From assembly GCA_965221815.1 (NCBI GenBank), contig OZ244915.1, positions 2,604,001-2,668,000 of the forward strand: DNA of 64,000 nt, in the 5' to 3' direction. Positions 27,265 through 36,968 of the stretch are shown in pieces (position 1 is the stretch's first letter; every line of letters starts with the position of its first letter). The translations under genes and the position numbers were made by a program. The notes below the pieces were generated by a model. That model was not told the DNA's origin. It was given only the letters and a program-made list of their open reading frames with translations, and made no database searches. This DNA comes from JAPOXR01 sp965221815 (GTDB taxonomy: Bacteria; Pseudomonadota; Alphaproteobacteria; Rhodobacterales; Rhodobacteraceae).

Positions 27265-28428
27265 ATGAATTTTGATGAGATCATCGACCGTAAGGGGACC
27301 CATTGTCTCAAATGGGACATGATGGAGTCGATCTGCGGTGTCTCGGCAAACACCGGTATTGCCATGTGGGTTGCAGATATGGATTTTCGACCTCCAGAGG
27401 CCGCTGGGAAAGCCCTAACGCGGATGTTGGACCAGGGAATTTTTGGCTATTTCGGAGACGATCGGGCGTATCTCGATGCGATTGCATGGTGGATGCAGAA
27501 CCGCCATGGTTGGGAAGTCGATCCATCGTGGATTTTTTCGACACACGGATTGGTCAATGGTGCCGCTCTTTGCGTGGATGCTTTTTCCCGCCCGGGTGAT
27601 GGCGTTGTTCTGTTCACGCCAGTTTATCACGCCTTCTCACGGATTCTCCGTCATGCCGGGAGGCGCGTTGTTGAATGTCCACTCGACATCCAACAGGGAA
27701 TCTATCGACTCGATATGACGAAGTTTGATCGTCTCATCAAAGGGGATGAAACCCTGGCAATTCTCTGCTCGCCGCACAATCCCGGTGGTCGTGTGTGGAG
27801 TCATGATGAACTTCGCGAAATCGCGTCATTTTGTGAGCGCCATGATTTGATCCTGGTGTCGGATGAGATTCATCACGACCTGGTCATGCCAGGCCATCAA
27901 CATATCCCGATGCCAATCGCAGCACCTGAATCCGTGCATCGTCTGGTGATGATGACGGCAGCAACCAAGACCTTTAACCTCGCGGGAATCCATACCGGCA
28001 ATGTGATCATTCCGGATCCCGTTCTTCGCCAGACGTTCGCGCAGCGCATGCAGGCCCTGGCGATTTCGCCAAACAGTTTTGGTATGTTCATGGCAGAAGC
28101 GGTTTATTCTCCAGAAGGCGCTGATTGGGTCGATGCCTTGATGCATTATATTGATGAGAATCGGCGATTGTTTGACGACCGGATCGCACAAATTCCCGGA
28201 CTACAATCTATGCAACTCGAAGCCACCTACCTCGCATGGGTGTCATTTGCCGAAACCGGACTCCGGCGCGATGACATCTGCCGACGGATCGAGCAGGATG
28301 CACAGATTGCTGTAAATCGCGGCGTCACTTTTGGCGCAGGTGGTGAAGACTTTCACAGGTTCAACCTCGCAACACCGCGATCCGTGCTGACCGCAGCTCT
28401 TGATCGTTTGGAGAGAGTTTTTGATTGA
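27265..28428 (+). CDS. MalY/PatB-type PLP-dependent C-S beta-lyase or aminotransferase
   Basis: Fold-type I PLP enzyme of the MalY/PatB class, 387 residues. Signatures: WVADMDFRPP near residue 34, FGYFGD, CSPHNPGGRVW (PLP Asn), LVSDEIHHDLV (PLP Asp) and MTAATKTFNLAGIHTGN, whose Lys is the Schiff-base residue. MalY-type proteins usually act as cystathionine beta-lyase; the substrate here is inferred. It starts 185 bases from the divergent def gene. Confidence 0.9.
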   Translation: MNFDEIIDRKGTHCLKWDMMESICGVSANTGIAMWVADMDFRPPEAAGKALTRMLDQGIFGYFGDDRAYLDAIAWWMQNRHGWEVDPSWIFSTHGLVNGAALCVDAFSRPGDGVVLFTPVYHAFSRILRHAGRRVVECPLDIQQGIYRLDMTKFDRLIKGDETLAILCSPHNPGGRVWSHDELREIASFCERHDLILVSDEIHHDLVMPGHQHIPMPIAAPESVHRLVMMTAATKTFNLAGIHTGNVIIPDPVLRQTFAQRMQALAISPNSFGMFMAEAVYSPEGADWVDALMHYIDENRRLFDDRIAQIPGLQSMQLEATYLAWVSFAETGLRRDDICRRIEQDAQIAVNRGVTFGAGGEDFHRFNLATPRSVLTAALDRLERVFD

Positions 28429-28610
28429 CAAACCCGCCCCTCGTGTCACTTGCGTTGAGAATATCTGGACAGTGGTCGGCGCGCCAACCATATGTGCCCG
28501 GCACCATACGGTGCTTGTTCCGTGAACCCATGAACATTAAGGATTGGGTATGGAGCGAGAGGCGTGTCGCATATCGCGCACGATACGTGCAGTTTGGGAT
28601 AGAGTTTTGA

Positions 28611-29564
28611 ATGCGCAGTTACCTTGAATTTGAAAAACCGCTCGCTGAAATCGAAGCGGAAGCCGATCAGCTGCGCGCCAAGAATCCGCCCGATGACAGT
28701 CCCGATGGACACGCGCTCAAATCACTTGATGCCCGTGCTCAAAAGGTTCTTGAGGAACTCTATTCCGATCTCAATCCATGGCGAAAATGCCAGGTTGCGC
28801 GCCACGAAAACCGGCCACGATGCAAAGACTATTTGAGGTTTCTTTTTACCGATCGCGTTCAACTCGCGGGTGACCGGGCATTTGCCGACGATACAGCCAT
28901 TATCGGTTGTCTGGCGCGGTTTGAAGACCGTCCGGTGATGGTCATCGGACAGGAAAAAGGCCACGACATCACGACTCGGGTGCATCATAATTTTGGTATG
29001 GCGAGGCCAGAAGGCTATCGCAAGGCCATTCGACTCATGGATCTTGCCGACAGATTCCACCTGCCGGTGATCACTTTGGTGGATACATCGGGGGCTTATC
29101 CGGGGAAAGGCGCCGAGGAACGCGGACAGGCCGAAGCCATTGCCCGTTCAACCGAGAGGTGCCTGCAGCTGAAGTCACCATTGCTGTCAGTTGTCATTGG
29201 CGAAGGCGGATCAGGAGGTGCTATCGCGCTGGCAAGCGGAGATCGCACAGCCATGCTGTCAAACTCGGTTTATTCAGTTATCAGTCCCGAAGGTTGCGCG
29301 TCAATTCTCTGGCAGGATGCAGAAAAAATGCGCGAGGCCGCAGAACAATTACGTCTCACCGCACAGGATCTGGTCAGACTCGGCGTGGTTGACGAAATTA
29401 TCGACGAGCCCCCCGGCGGGGCTCAACGGCATCAGCAGGAAGTGATTGAAAATGTGGGGCGCTGCTTGTCCAAGATGCTCGCTGAACTGGCTTCCAAATC
29501 CCCGGAGATCCTGCAAAAGGAGCGCCATGCGCGATTCATGGCAATGGGTGATCAGCGACTCTGA
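28611..29564 (+). CDS. accA: acetyl-CoA carboxylase carboxyltransferase subunit alpha
   Basis: First committed step of fatty acid synthesis with AccBCD. 317 residues, standard. N-terminus YLEFEKPLAEIEAEADQL, then HNFGMARPEGYRKAIRLM, VDTSGAYPGKGAEERGQAEA and VIGEGGSGGAIAL, which line the CoA/biotin pocket. Monocistronic by spacing: 182 bases from the preceding gene, and convergent with plsC after 45 bases. Confidence 0.95.
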   Translation: MRSYLEFEKPLAEIEAEADQLRAKNPPDDSPDGHALKSLDARAQKVLEELYSDLNPWRKCQVARHENRPRCKDYLRFLFTDRVQLAGDRAFADDTAIIGCLARFEDRPVMVIGQEKGHDITTRVHHNFGMARPEGYRKAIRLMDLADRFHLPVITLVDTSGAYPGKGAEERGQAEAIARSTERCLQLKSPLLSVVIGEGGSGGAIALASGDRTAMLSNSVYSVISPEGCASILWQDAEKMREAAEQLRLTAQDLVRLGVVDEIIDEPPGGAQRHQQEVIENVGRCLSKMLAELASKSPEILQKERHARFMAMGDQRL

Positions 29565-29609
29565 GTTCTGTTCCTGCCTATCGTATTTCCAAGGCATGAT
29601 GCCGCACGG

Positions 29610-30320
29610 TCATGTGTGATCCATTAATCGGTTGGAGTTCGTTTCAACCATATCTTCAAGTTTACACAGGAAGTCCCCCTGAGGCATCTGCCCCTCAATG
29701 GGTTCGAGGAATTCAACGACCGCCGTGCCCGGACGGCGTAGGATTGCTGCACGGGGCCAGAAAATTCCAACATTGGTCGCTGCTGGAACGCAGCGATGAT
29801 CGTAAATTTCATAGAGAAGTGAAGCCCCAATGCGATATCGCTTCCATAACCCGGGTGCGACCCGCGTTCCCTGGGGGAAAATAATGAGCGGGCCCGGACT
29901 GGGAAAGTCAGTCTTTACACCATCAAGCATCTGACGCACGGCCATGGAACCCCTTCCGCGATCAACCGGAATACAGCCGATTCGGCGCGCGTAATAGCCG
30001 GCAATTGGCAGACGCAGAATCTCCCGCTTCATGACAAATCTGGGGTGTTTGACAACTGAGCAGATGATGATGATATCAAAAAAAGATTGATGTTTGGAAC
30101 AAATGAGTGTGTTGCCCTGCGGAACGTCACCGCGAATTTCCGACTTCAATCCGACGAGTCCAGCCGCACTCCAGCGGACCCACTGACAGTAAACGCGAAT
30201 TCCCCAATGCGCAGCCTGTCGAAAGAACAATGCAAACGGCGTGACCAACAGGGCCATTGCCGCCATCAACAAGTACATTTGTGCAATGAAAATCAAGGAG
30301 CGGATCCACTGGAAAGCCAT
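29610..30320 (-). CDS. plsC: 1-acyl-sn-glycerol-3-phosphate acyltransferase (PlsC-like)
   Basis: Membrane acyltransferase for phosphatidic acid synthesis, 236 residues with an N-terminal membrane helix pair. The HX4D motif is KHQSFFDI near residue 77; motif III reads IIFPQGTRVAPG, with Gln where many members have Glu (FPEGTR). Gene is alone on this strand. Confidence 0.9.
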   Translation of the reverse strand: MAFQWIRSLIFIAQMYLLMAAMALLVTPFALFFRQAAHWGIRVYCQWVRWSAAGLVGLKSEIRGDVPQGNTLICSKHQSFFDIIIICSVVKHPRFVMKREILRLPIAGYYARRIGCIPVDRGRGSMAVRQMLDGVKTDFPSPGPLIIFPQGTRVAPGLWKRYRIGASLLYEIYDHRCVPAATNVGIFWPRAAILRRPGTAVVEFLEPIEGQMPQGDFLCKLEDMVETNSNRLMDHT

Positions 30321-31225
30321 CGCCGGAACCCCTCGACTGTAGCAGGTTCACATCGCACGCGAAAAGAAACGCGCCGCCCGCCTGCACAGGTTTGGAATGC
30401 CAATTTGACGCGCCAGGGTCAAGCTATGAGATCAGACCATCCAAGGCTATCAATAGGTGGGCCATTCGTGCTAATCGACTATCGAGAAATCGAAAACCGG
30501 CACCGGGATCAGGCCAGGTGGGGCGCGATGCCCTTCCGTCTGCGAAAAGACATCGCACAGCTGGGAACAGGATAGCCTCGGCTGAGATCGCGTACGAAGT
30601 GCACCCCAGCATTGACCCGGTCGGTCTTGGCGGACTTTCCGGAGGATTGTGCGACATCCCGGCTCTGGCGAGGATGGACGACAGAAACGACGTCAGTGCG
30701 TGGGGCTTCCGTCCGCTCGCTACGATGCCGGTCCGCGCGGCACCGTGCAGACATCTCGGCCAGCGACTCTGTCTGTCATGTGTCCTGCACCTTGACGCAC
30801 GATGATCCGGTTCTGAACCCCGGTATCACGTCAGCCCCCGCAAAACGAGTGGGAAAGCAGGGCAACCTGGCTTCACAATGGATCCGTTGATACGATCCAC
30901 GTGCACAACGGTCCGGCCCACCCTGCAGGCCTTACGGCTTTGCGACCCTTGTGTATCACCGCTTTTCCTGAACCCGGCGATCTGACATCGTGCGGACTCG
31001 GTCAGATGGAACGGACTGGCTCAAGACCACGGTAACTGATTTTAACCCTGATCAACGCGTCGCTCGCTTCGTCAAGCCGCACAACGAGTTCGTGCTCTCG
31101 GTTATTGCAGATGTCAAAGATGAGGTCACGCACCCTGCTCAGGCTTTGCAGACACGGCAAGTCAGCGATAATTTGTCGTGGGCAAAATCTACGAATGTAT
31201 TGATGCGCAGTCAAAGGGAAGTGAA
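30321..31225. other. about 900 bases without a convincing gene
   Basis: Several overlapping short frames on both strands (for example 30392-30805 plus, 30509-30754 minus), rich in Arg/Pro and without family resemblance. Composition is more GC-rich than the genes around it. Could be decayed DNA; I see no repeat, RNA gene or IS end. Confidence 0.4.
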
Positions 31226-31603
31226 ATGCAGAAACAAGAGGGCGAGTCCAACCGGCTTGAGTCTCCACGCGACGATCCATCAGCGGGGTTGGATCATTCC
31301 AAAGTCGCCGCACTCCTGCGCGAAGAATCTGCGTTTGCTGCCGAGATGAAGGACAAACTCACCGGGGAACGACAAGCATCGCGCATCACGAGACCCACGA
31401 TACCGGTGGTGCAACCGGCTCAGCCACAACGAAACCTTGCCTTCGAACTCACCCTCTTCTTGATTGCGTTGCTTCTCGCGGGTTTTGGCTTCGCATATGG
31501 ATTTTCAGCCCAAATCTCGGCGCACTTTCCTGAAATTGCACCCCTATTGGAATCTTATGTGGCTGGCATCAATTCCGTCAAGTCAATGCTCATTGGAAAT
31601 TGA
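31226..31603 (+). CDS. small membrane protein of unknown function
   Basis: 125 residues from ATG 31226, preceded by AAAGGGAAG; the frame from 31178 has no ribosome site. The first 80 residues are polar with Gln, Glu and Arg; one strong hydrophobic helix (LFLIALLLAGFGFAYGF) follows, then a short C-terminal tail. Reads as a single-pass membrane protein. Its 3' end overlaps the convergent nuclease gene by 14 bases. I do not recognise the family. Confidence 0.6.
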   Translation: MQKQEGESNRLESPRDDPSAGLDHSKVAALLREESAFAAEMKDKLTGERQASRITRPTIPVVQPAQPQRNLAFELTLFLIALLLAGFGFAYGFSAQISAHFPEIAPLLESYVAGINSVKSMLIGN

Positions 31604-32147
31604 CATCGCAGACAAATGGTTCCATGTCGACACTCACGCAATTGGACAAGATCCTGTCCAGAGCGTCTGCCTCTTTCTGATCAATCGTCAGATCATAAAC
31701 GCGGCGGATCTCAACCACTCGATTGGCAAACCAGCAGCGGTTGCGATCAGGCAACCACTCGGCAGCATCCTTGGCACGTTTTTGGTTTCGATTGATATCG
31801 GGGCGTGCCAATGTGAGATTTCGGACATCTGAAGCAAATTGCCTGCGTATGGTTCGGTCGCGTGCACAAAGTCCAGAATCATGGGCCTCACTCACTGCAA
31901 CGATATGTTCGATATCGCTCTCCCGCATCGAATTAAAACATGTACCGGTATAAGGGCCATATATGGCACCGATCTCTTGCACGATCTGCTCCTCGACTGA
32001 TTGCGGGTAACGATAGTCACGCTGGCGATCATACTCCGAGCAACGATGCTCCGGTGCAACCTGAATCCCACGCCAGGTGTCACCTGAAACGGGGGCAGAC
32101 ATGACCAGGCAAAAAACTGTGCCCATGATTGACATGGCTCGGTTCAT
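31590..32147 (-). CDS. secreted HNH-type nuclease (DUF1524/GmrSD C-terminal-like)
   Basis: 185 residues with a Sec signal peptide (SIMGTVFCLVMSAPVSG) and several cysteines consistent with an exported protein. The core MRESDIEHIVAVSEAHDSG followed by DVRNLTLARPDINRNQKRA is the HNH/beta-beta-alpha-metal fold with the first His in DIEHIV and the conserved Asn in RNLTLA. C-terminal WLPDRNRCWFANRVVEIRR continues the family. Likely a periplasmic or extracellular DNase. The next gene upstream on this strand is lysA, which is metabolically unrelated. Confidence 0.8.
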   Translation of the reverse strand: MNRAMSIMGTVFCLVMSAPVSGDTWRGIQVAPEHRCSEYDRQRDYRYPQSVEEQIVQEIGAIYGPYTGTCFNSMRESDIEHIVAVSEAHDSGLCARDRTIRRQFASDVRNLTLARPDINRNQKRAKDAAEWLPDRNRCWFANRVVEIRRVYDLTIDQKEADALDRILSNCVSVDMEPFVCDVNFQ

Positions 32148-32217
32148 CTTTCCCGATGCCGTGATGGCCCCTGCCTGGGGTTGGCAAGGTGGCTCAATTC
32201 GCTGCGCACAGGATCAT

Positions 32218-33477
32218 TCAAAGCCATGACGGGATGCGATCACGGGCAATGATGTCATCAATTGAGGGGCGATGCCGGATCACTGCAAACCGACTCCCAC
32301 GTACCAGGACTTCCGGCACAAGCGGCCGGGTGTTGTATTCGGATGCCATAACTGCACCATAAGCTCCGGCACCTTGGATCACCAGCAACTGGCCAACATC
32401 CACCTGCGGCATCTGGCGCTGCACCGCAAAGGTGTCGCTGCTTTCACAGACCGGACCGACAATATCACATGGCATCAATGTCGCGCCATCTTGCGGCGCA
32501 ATCACAGGTTCGATACGATGGAAGGCACCGTACATCGCAGGTCGCAGCAAATCATTCATCGCCGCATCAACAACGACAAATGTACGTGATTCACCCTCCT
32601 TGACGATGATCACCTCGGTCAACAATATGCCTGAATGACCTGAAATATAACGCCCGGGCTCGATGACAATTTCGCAGCCAAGCTCCGCCGTGCATTGACG
32701 AACCAGGGCACAATATTCTGCAGCTGAGGGCGTTGCATCCGCGTCGCCCTGATAGTCGATCCCCAGCCCGCCACCGAGATCCAGTCGGTCAATTGCATGC
32801 CCATCGCCGCGCAACATCCGCACCAGATCGCCGGCCGTGTTGAACGCCTGACGGTAAGGTGCGAGGTCAGTCAACTGCGAACCAATATGCATATCGAGAC
32901 CTTCAATTCGGACCCCCTCCAGACACGCGGCATTCTGATACACTTCCCGGACACGTGAGATGGGAATACCAAATTTGTTATCGGCTTTTCCCGTCGAGAT
33001 CTTGCTATGCGTTCCAGCATCGATATTGGGATTCACCCTTATGGCAATGGGAGCGACACGCCCCTTTGAACATGCGATTTGGTTGAGAATCGCCAGTTCA
33101 GCTTCACTTTCAACATTGAATTGGCAAACCCCCGCGTCCAGCGCGCGGCTGAGTTCATCACGGCTTTTGCCGACCCCGGAAAAAACAATTCTCTTTCCTT
33201 GAACTCCTGCGGCGACGGCACGCGCGACTTCTCCCCCCGAAACGGCATCAAATCCCGCACCCAGCCCGGCCAGGAGTTGTAATACGGCCTGATTCGAATT
33301 GGCTTTCATGGCATAGCAGATCAAATAATTCGATCCCGCCAGGGCAGTCTCAAATTCGCGAAACCGCGACTCGAACGCGCCGCAGGAATAGACGTAGGCG
33401 GGAGTACCGACCTCTGCAGCGATGACGCTGAGAGCGACAGCTTCGGCACACATCTCTCCATTCGTATATTCAAACAT
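32218..33477 (-). CDS. lysA: diaminopimelate decarboxylase
   Basis: Final step of lysine synthesis: meso-DAP to L-lysine, PLP enzyme of the alanine-racemase fold. 419 residues. PLP Lys in ICYAMKANSN near residue 58; glycine-rich phosphate site LGGGLGIDY; EPGRYISG; and the active-site Cys in VGPVCESSD. It follows a tiny lipoprotein gene by 12 bases and argH, an order common in Rhodobacterales-type genomes. Confidence 0.95.
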   Translation of the reverse strand: MFEYTNGEMCAEAVALSVIAAEVGTPAYVYSCGAFESRFREFETALAGSNYLICYAMKANSNQAVLQLLAGLGAGFDAVSGGEVARAVAAGVQGKRIVFSGVGKSRDELSRALDAGVCQFNVESEAELAILNQIACSKGRVAPIAIRVNPNIDAGTHSKISTGKADNKFGIPISRVREVYQNAACLEGVRIEGLDMHIGSQLTDLAPYRQAFNTAGDLVRMLRGDGHAIDRLDLGGGLGIDYQGDADATPSAAEYCALVRQCTAELGCEIVIEPGRYISGHSGILLTEVIIVKEGESRTFVVVDAAMNDLLRPAMYGAFHRIEPVIAPQDGATLMPCDIVGPVCESSDTFAVQRQMPQVDVGQLLVIQGAGAYGAVMASEYNTRPLVPEVLVRGSRFAVIRHRPSIDDIIARDRIPSWL

Positions 33478-33489
33478 AAGATCTGGAAA

Positions 33490-33603
33490 CTACCGGACAA
33501 TGACGCGGTCATCTTCTTGATTTTGGTCCGGCGTGATCGGATCACCCTTGACCCCGCACCCGACGAGGACCACTGCCAGCAACAAGATCAATCCAGTTCG
33601 CAT
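33490..33603 (-). CDS. 37-residue lipoprotein (LptM/YifL-like)
   Basis: Reads MRTGLILLLAVVLVGCGVKG then DPITPDQ and a short polar tail. The lipobox is LVGC with lipidated Cys16, and the following GVKGDP is the hallmark of the small LptM/YifL lipoproteins encoded next to lysA. LptM is known in E. coli to assist disulfide maturation of LptD; transfer of that role here is inference. The start overlaps the end of argH by 16 bases, and lysA begins 12 bases later. Confidence 0.85.
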   Translation of the reverse strand: MRTGLILLLAVVLVGCGVKGDPITPDQNQEDDRVIVR

Positions 33604-34994
33604 GCCAGCTTTTCCTTCCAAGCTTGGATTTGTTCGCGGACGCGCTCAGGTGCTGTACCACCATAACTCGTTCGTGACATCGCCGATTTTCTGGGATCAA
33701 GAATCTCACGCGCCGCCGCGGTAATCGCCGGGCATGCGGCTTGCAGTTCATCCATCGACAATTCACCGAGCGTTAATCCACGATCATGTGCCAGTCGCAC
33801 CAGGCCGCTGACAACTTCATGGGACTCACGAAATGGGAACCCGGCTTCCCGGACCAGCCAGTCTGCAAGATCTGTTGCCGTCGAATAACCGCTTCCAGCG
33901 GCATCAGACAATCGGGAGATGTCCGGTGTCATCTCCCGCAACAGACCTTCCATCGCCGCAAGGGACAGTTCCAAATTGTCAGCGACATCAAACAACTGTT
34001 CCTTGTCCTCTTGCAGATCCTTTGAATAAGCCAGCGGCAAGGCCTTCAAGATCGTGAGCAATGCAACCAGAGATCCCGAGATTCGGCCCGTCTTGGCACG
34101 AATGAGCTCGGCGGCGTCGGGATTGCGCTTCTGTGGCATGATGGACGAACCGGTCGTGAAAGAGTCCCCGATCTGCACAAAAGACACCAAATCCGAACAC
34201 CATAGAACGACCTCTTCTGCCAGCCGCGAAAGATGAACCGCGGTGATGGAAGCTGCAGACAGATACTCAATGACAAAATCCCGATCACTCACTGCATCGA
34301 TTGAATTGGCCATCGGACGGTCAAAATCCAACGCTTTGGCCGTCCGAAACCGGTCAATTGGAAATGACGTCCCGGCCAGGGCAGCGGCACCGAGCGGCGA
34401 TTCGTTCATCCGTTTGGCCGCGTCGGCAAATCGCGTGAGATCACGACCAAACATCTCGACATAAGCCATCATATGGTGCCCCCAGGTGATCGGCTGGGCG
34501 ACTTGCAAATGGGTCAAGCCAGGCATCACCATGTCGGCTCCGGCCACGGCCTGGTCCAACAATGCTGTCATCAACTGGCGGATTTGTGAATCAATGACAG
34601 AGCAACTTTCTCGCGTCCACAATCTGAAATCAGTGGCAACCTGGTCATTGCGACTACGGGCGGTATGCAGACGACCCGCAACTGGACCAATCATTTCCCG
34701 CAAACGGCCCTCGATATTCATGTGAATATCTTCCAAATCGGACTTGAAATCAAACTCACCGTCGGCAATCTCGATTTGAATGGCTTGCAGGCCTTTTGCG
34801 ATTGAGGCTGCATCGGTGCTTGAGATAATGCCTTGTGCAGCCAGCATATCACAATGTGCGAGGGAACCCCGAATGTCCTGCTTCCACAATCGCTTGTCGA
34901 AGCCGATCGAGACGTTGATTGCGTCCAGAAGTTTCGATCGTCCCCCCGAGAAACGCCCTGAAAGCAACCTGTCACTCTTGCTGGATTCTGCCAT
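33588..34994 (-). CDS. argH: argininosuccinate lyase
   Basis: Last step of arginine synthesis: argininosuccinate to arginine plus fumarate. 468 residues. The fumarase-superfamily signature GSSIMPQKRNPDAAELIR near residue 285 is intact, together with HTARSRNDQVATDFRLW and TGLTHLQVAQPITWGHH-like text. It diverges from a thioredoxin gene; argH divergent from tlpA is a known alphaproteobacterial layout. Confidence 0.95.
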   Translation of the reverse strand: MAESSKSDRLLSGRFSGGRSKLLDAINVSIGFDKRLWKQDIRGSLAHCDMLAAQGIISSTDAASIAKGLQAIQIEIADGEFDFKSDLEDIHMNIEGRLREMIGPVAGRLHTARSRNDQVATDFRLWTRESCSVIDSQIRQLMTALLDQAVAGADMVMPGLTHLQVAQPITWGHHMMAYVEMFGRDLTRFADAAKRMNESPLGAAALAGTSFPIDRFRTAKALDFDRPMANSIDAVSDRDFVIEYLSAASITAVHLSRLAEEVVLWCSDLVSFVQIGDSFTTGSSIMPQKRNPDAAELIRAKTGRISGSLVALLTILKALPLAYSKDLQEDKEQLFDVADNLELSLAAMEGLLREMTPDISRLSDAAGSGYSTATDLADWLVREAGFPFRESHEVVSGLVRLAHDRGLTLGELSMDELQAACPAITAAAREILDPRKSAMSRTSYGGTAPERVREQIQAWKEKLACELD

Positions 34995-35028
34995 CCGTAC
35001 AATTCATTTCTGTCTCAGGGCCCCGTTA

Positions 35029-35586
35029 TTGCGCACCGGACTATACGCATTGATCATGGTTGGCGCAATTTACGCTCCGGTAACAGCACTGGACCGCCAA
35101 TCGCTCCTCGATGCACGCGCAGGAACGCTCAAAAAGCTGATTGTTCATGAAGCGCCACGCAACGTGTCGACTTTACCCATGTTGACTCAGGATGGACAGG
35201 AGGACATGCTCAGCAACCATTTCGGATCGGTGCTGGTCGTCAATTTCTGGGCGACCTGGTGTGCACCCTGTCGTAAGGAAATGCCGGCACTGGACCGGCT
35301 CCAGGAACTGTTTCCACACGAACAGGTCAAGGTGATCGCCATCGCAACCGGACGCAACGAGGCAGCGGGCATAACATCCTTTCTTGAAAGTGCAGGTGTC
35401 GACGATCTGCTTATCCGCCTCGATCCGAGATTGTCATTGTCAACTGCCATGGGGGTGCGCGGTTTGCCCGCGACGATTCTGGTCAACCGCAACGGAAAAG
35501 AAGTCGCGCGCTTGACTGGCGATGCCGAATGGGACTCCGATTCCGCACAGCAAATCATCCGTCATCTCGTCAATCCTGACGCGTAA
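35029..35586 (+). CDS. TlpA-like periplasmic thioredoxin
   Basis: Exported thiol-disulfide protein with a thioredoxin fold: VVNFWATWCAPCRKEMPAL holds the CAPC redox pair and GVRGLPATILVNRNG the cis-Pro. TlpA-type proteins reduce apocytochrome or Cox assembly factors. The start is uncertain. ATG 35056 would cut off the positive N-terminus; TTG 35029 gives MRTGLYALIMVGAIYAPVTA, a good signal peptide, and is preferred. The open frame continues much further upstream only as an overlap with argH. Confidence 0.85.
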   Translation: MRTGLYALIMVGAIYAPVTALDRQSLLDARAGTLKKLIVHEAPRNVSTLPMLTQDGQEDMLSNHFGSVLVVNFWATWCAPCRKEMPALDRLQELFPHEQVKVIAIATGRNEAAGITSFLESAGVDDLLIRLDPRLSLSTAMGVRGLPATILVNRNGKEVARLTGDAEWDSDSAQQIIRHLVNPDA

Positions 35587-35715
35587 ATGGTTCCCCTGCA
35601 GCATTTTTTCTGCATTGCAGCAAAAATGGGTCTTGTGGATTTGCCGACACTCCCCATTTGAAGAAAAGGCGGCCGTGAAGATGGGTCGCAGGATGCAACC
35701 TAAGGACGATCATTC

Positions 35716-36891
35716 ATGACCAATGTCGTAATCGCTGGTGCTGCGCGGACTCCCGTCGGCAGCTTTAATGGATCACTCTCGTCGATGCCGGCGCATGAAC
35801 TCGGTGCTATTGTCCTCGAGGCAGTCACCGAACGTGCCAATGTCAACAAGGACGAGGTTGACGAGACTATTCTCGGCCAGGTGCTATCAGCCGGTCAGGG
35901 TCAGAACCCGGCGCGCCAGGCGCATATAAAGGCGGGTCTGCCGATCGAAAGCTCGGCATGGGGAATCAACCAGGTTTGTGGATCTGGACTGCGGTCGGTT
36001 GCCATCGGTTGTCAGCATATCCAGCTTGGGGACGCCGAAATTGTCGCCGCTGGCGGTCAGGAAAATATGAGCCTTTCGCCGCATGTCGCACATCTGCGCA
36101 ATGCCAAGAAGATGGGAGATCTCGGCTTTGTCGATTCGATGATCCGCGACGGCTTGTGGGATGCCTTTAATGGCTATCATATGGGCATTACGGCAGAAAA
36201 TGTAGCGCAGAAATGGCAAATCAATCGTGAGCAGCAGGATGCGTTCGCCGTCGCATCGCAAAACAAGGCGGAAGCGGCGCAAAAGGCCGGGAAATTTGTT
36301 GATGAGATCACCCCAGTCACCATCAAGTCACGCCGTGGTGAAACCGTCATTGATACAGACGAGTATATTCGCGTTGGCGCAACAATCGAAAGCATGACCA
36401 AACTGCGCCCGGCATTCGACCGCGAAGGTTCGGTCACAGCAGGCAATGCATCAGGAATTAACGATGGGGCGGCTGCAGTCCTTTTGATGCGTGATGAAGA
36501 AGCTGAGAAGCGCGGCATTGAGCCCCTGGCCCGCATCGTCTCTTACGCAACCGCCGGAGTTGATCCTTCAGTCATGGGAATTGGCCCGGTTCACGCAACA
36601 CGCAAAGCGCTGGAAAAAGCAGGATGGGGCCATGGTGATCTTCATTTGGTCGAAGCCAATGAAGCCTTTGCCGCACAGGCTTGTGCTGTCAACAAGGAAC
36701 TCGGCTGGGATCCGGAAATCGTCAATGTCAATGGCGGAGCGATTGCCATTGGACATCCGATAGGTGCTTCCGGTTGTCGTATTCTGACGACGCTTCTTCA
36801 TGAAATGAAGCGCCGGGATGCGAAAAAAGGTTTGGCAACATTGTGCATTGGCGGTGGCATGGGTGTGGCCTTGTGTGTGGTACGGGACTGA
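35716..36891 (+). CDS. phaA: acetyl-CoA C-acetyltransferase (beta-ketothiolase)
   Basis: Condenses two acetyl-CoA to acetoacetyl-CoA. 391 residues. Nucleophile Cys in NQVCGSGLRSVAIG near residue 88; His in NGGAIAIGHPIGASGCR; second Cys in TLCIGGGMGVA. It precedes phaB by 77 bases, so both probably supply (R)-3-hydroxybutyryl-CoA for polyhydroxybutyrate. No phaC synthase is in the window. Confidence 0.94.
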   Translation: MTNVVIAGAARTPVGSFNGSLSSMPAHELGAIVLEAVTERANVNKDEVDETILGQVLSAGQGQNPARQAHIKAGLPIESSAWGINQVCGSGLRSVAIGCQHIQLGDAEIVAAGGQENMSLSPHVAHLRNAKKMGDLGFVDSMIRDGLWDAFNGYHMGITAENVAQKWQINREQQDAFAVASQNKAEAAQKAGKFVDEITPVTIKSRRGETVIDTDEYIRVGATIESMTKLRPAFDREGSVTAGNASGINDGAAAVLLMRDEEAEKRGIEPLARIVSYATAGVDPSVMGIGPVHATRKALEKAGWGHGDLHLVEANEAFAAQACAVNKELGWDPEIVNVNGGAIAIGHPIGASGCRILTTLLHEMKRRDAKKGLATLCIGGGMGVALCVVRD

Positions 36892-36968
36892 AATCTGTGC
36901 CTCTTTTTGCTGTGGCGTTGGCAACCAATTCCGCGCCACATTCAAATCACGGATAAAGGAGAACGGTG

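Noticed and set aside
30392..30805. 137-codon plus-strand frame and overlapping frames
   Set aside because: All three frames are partly open in GC-rich DNA; none has a start context or family resemblance.
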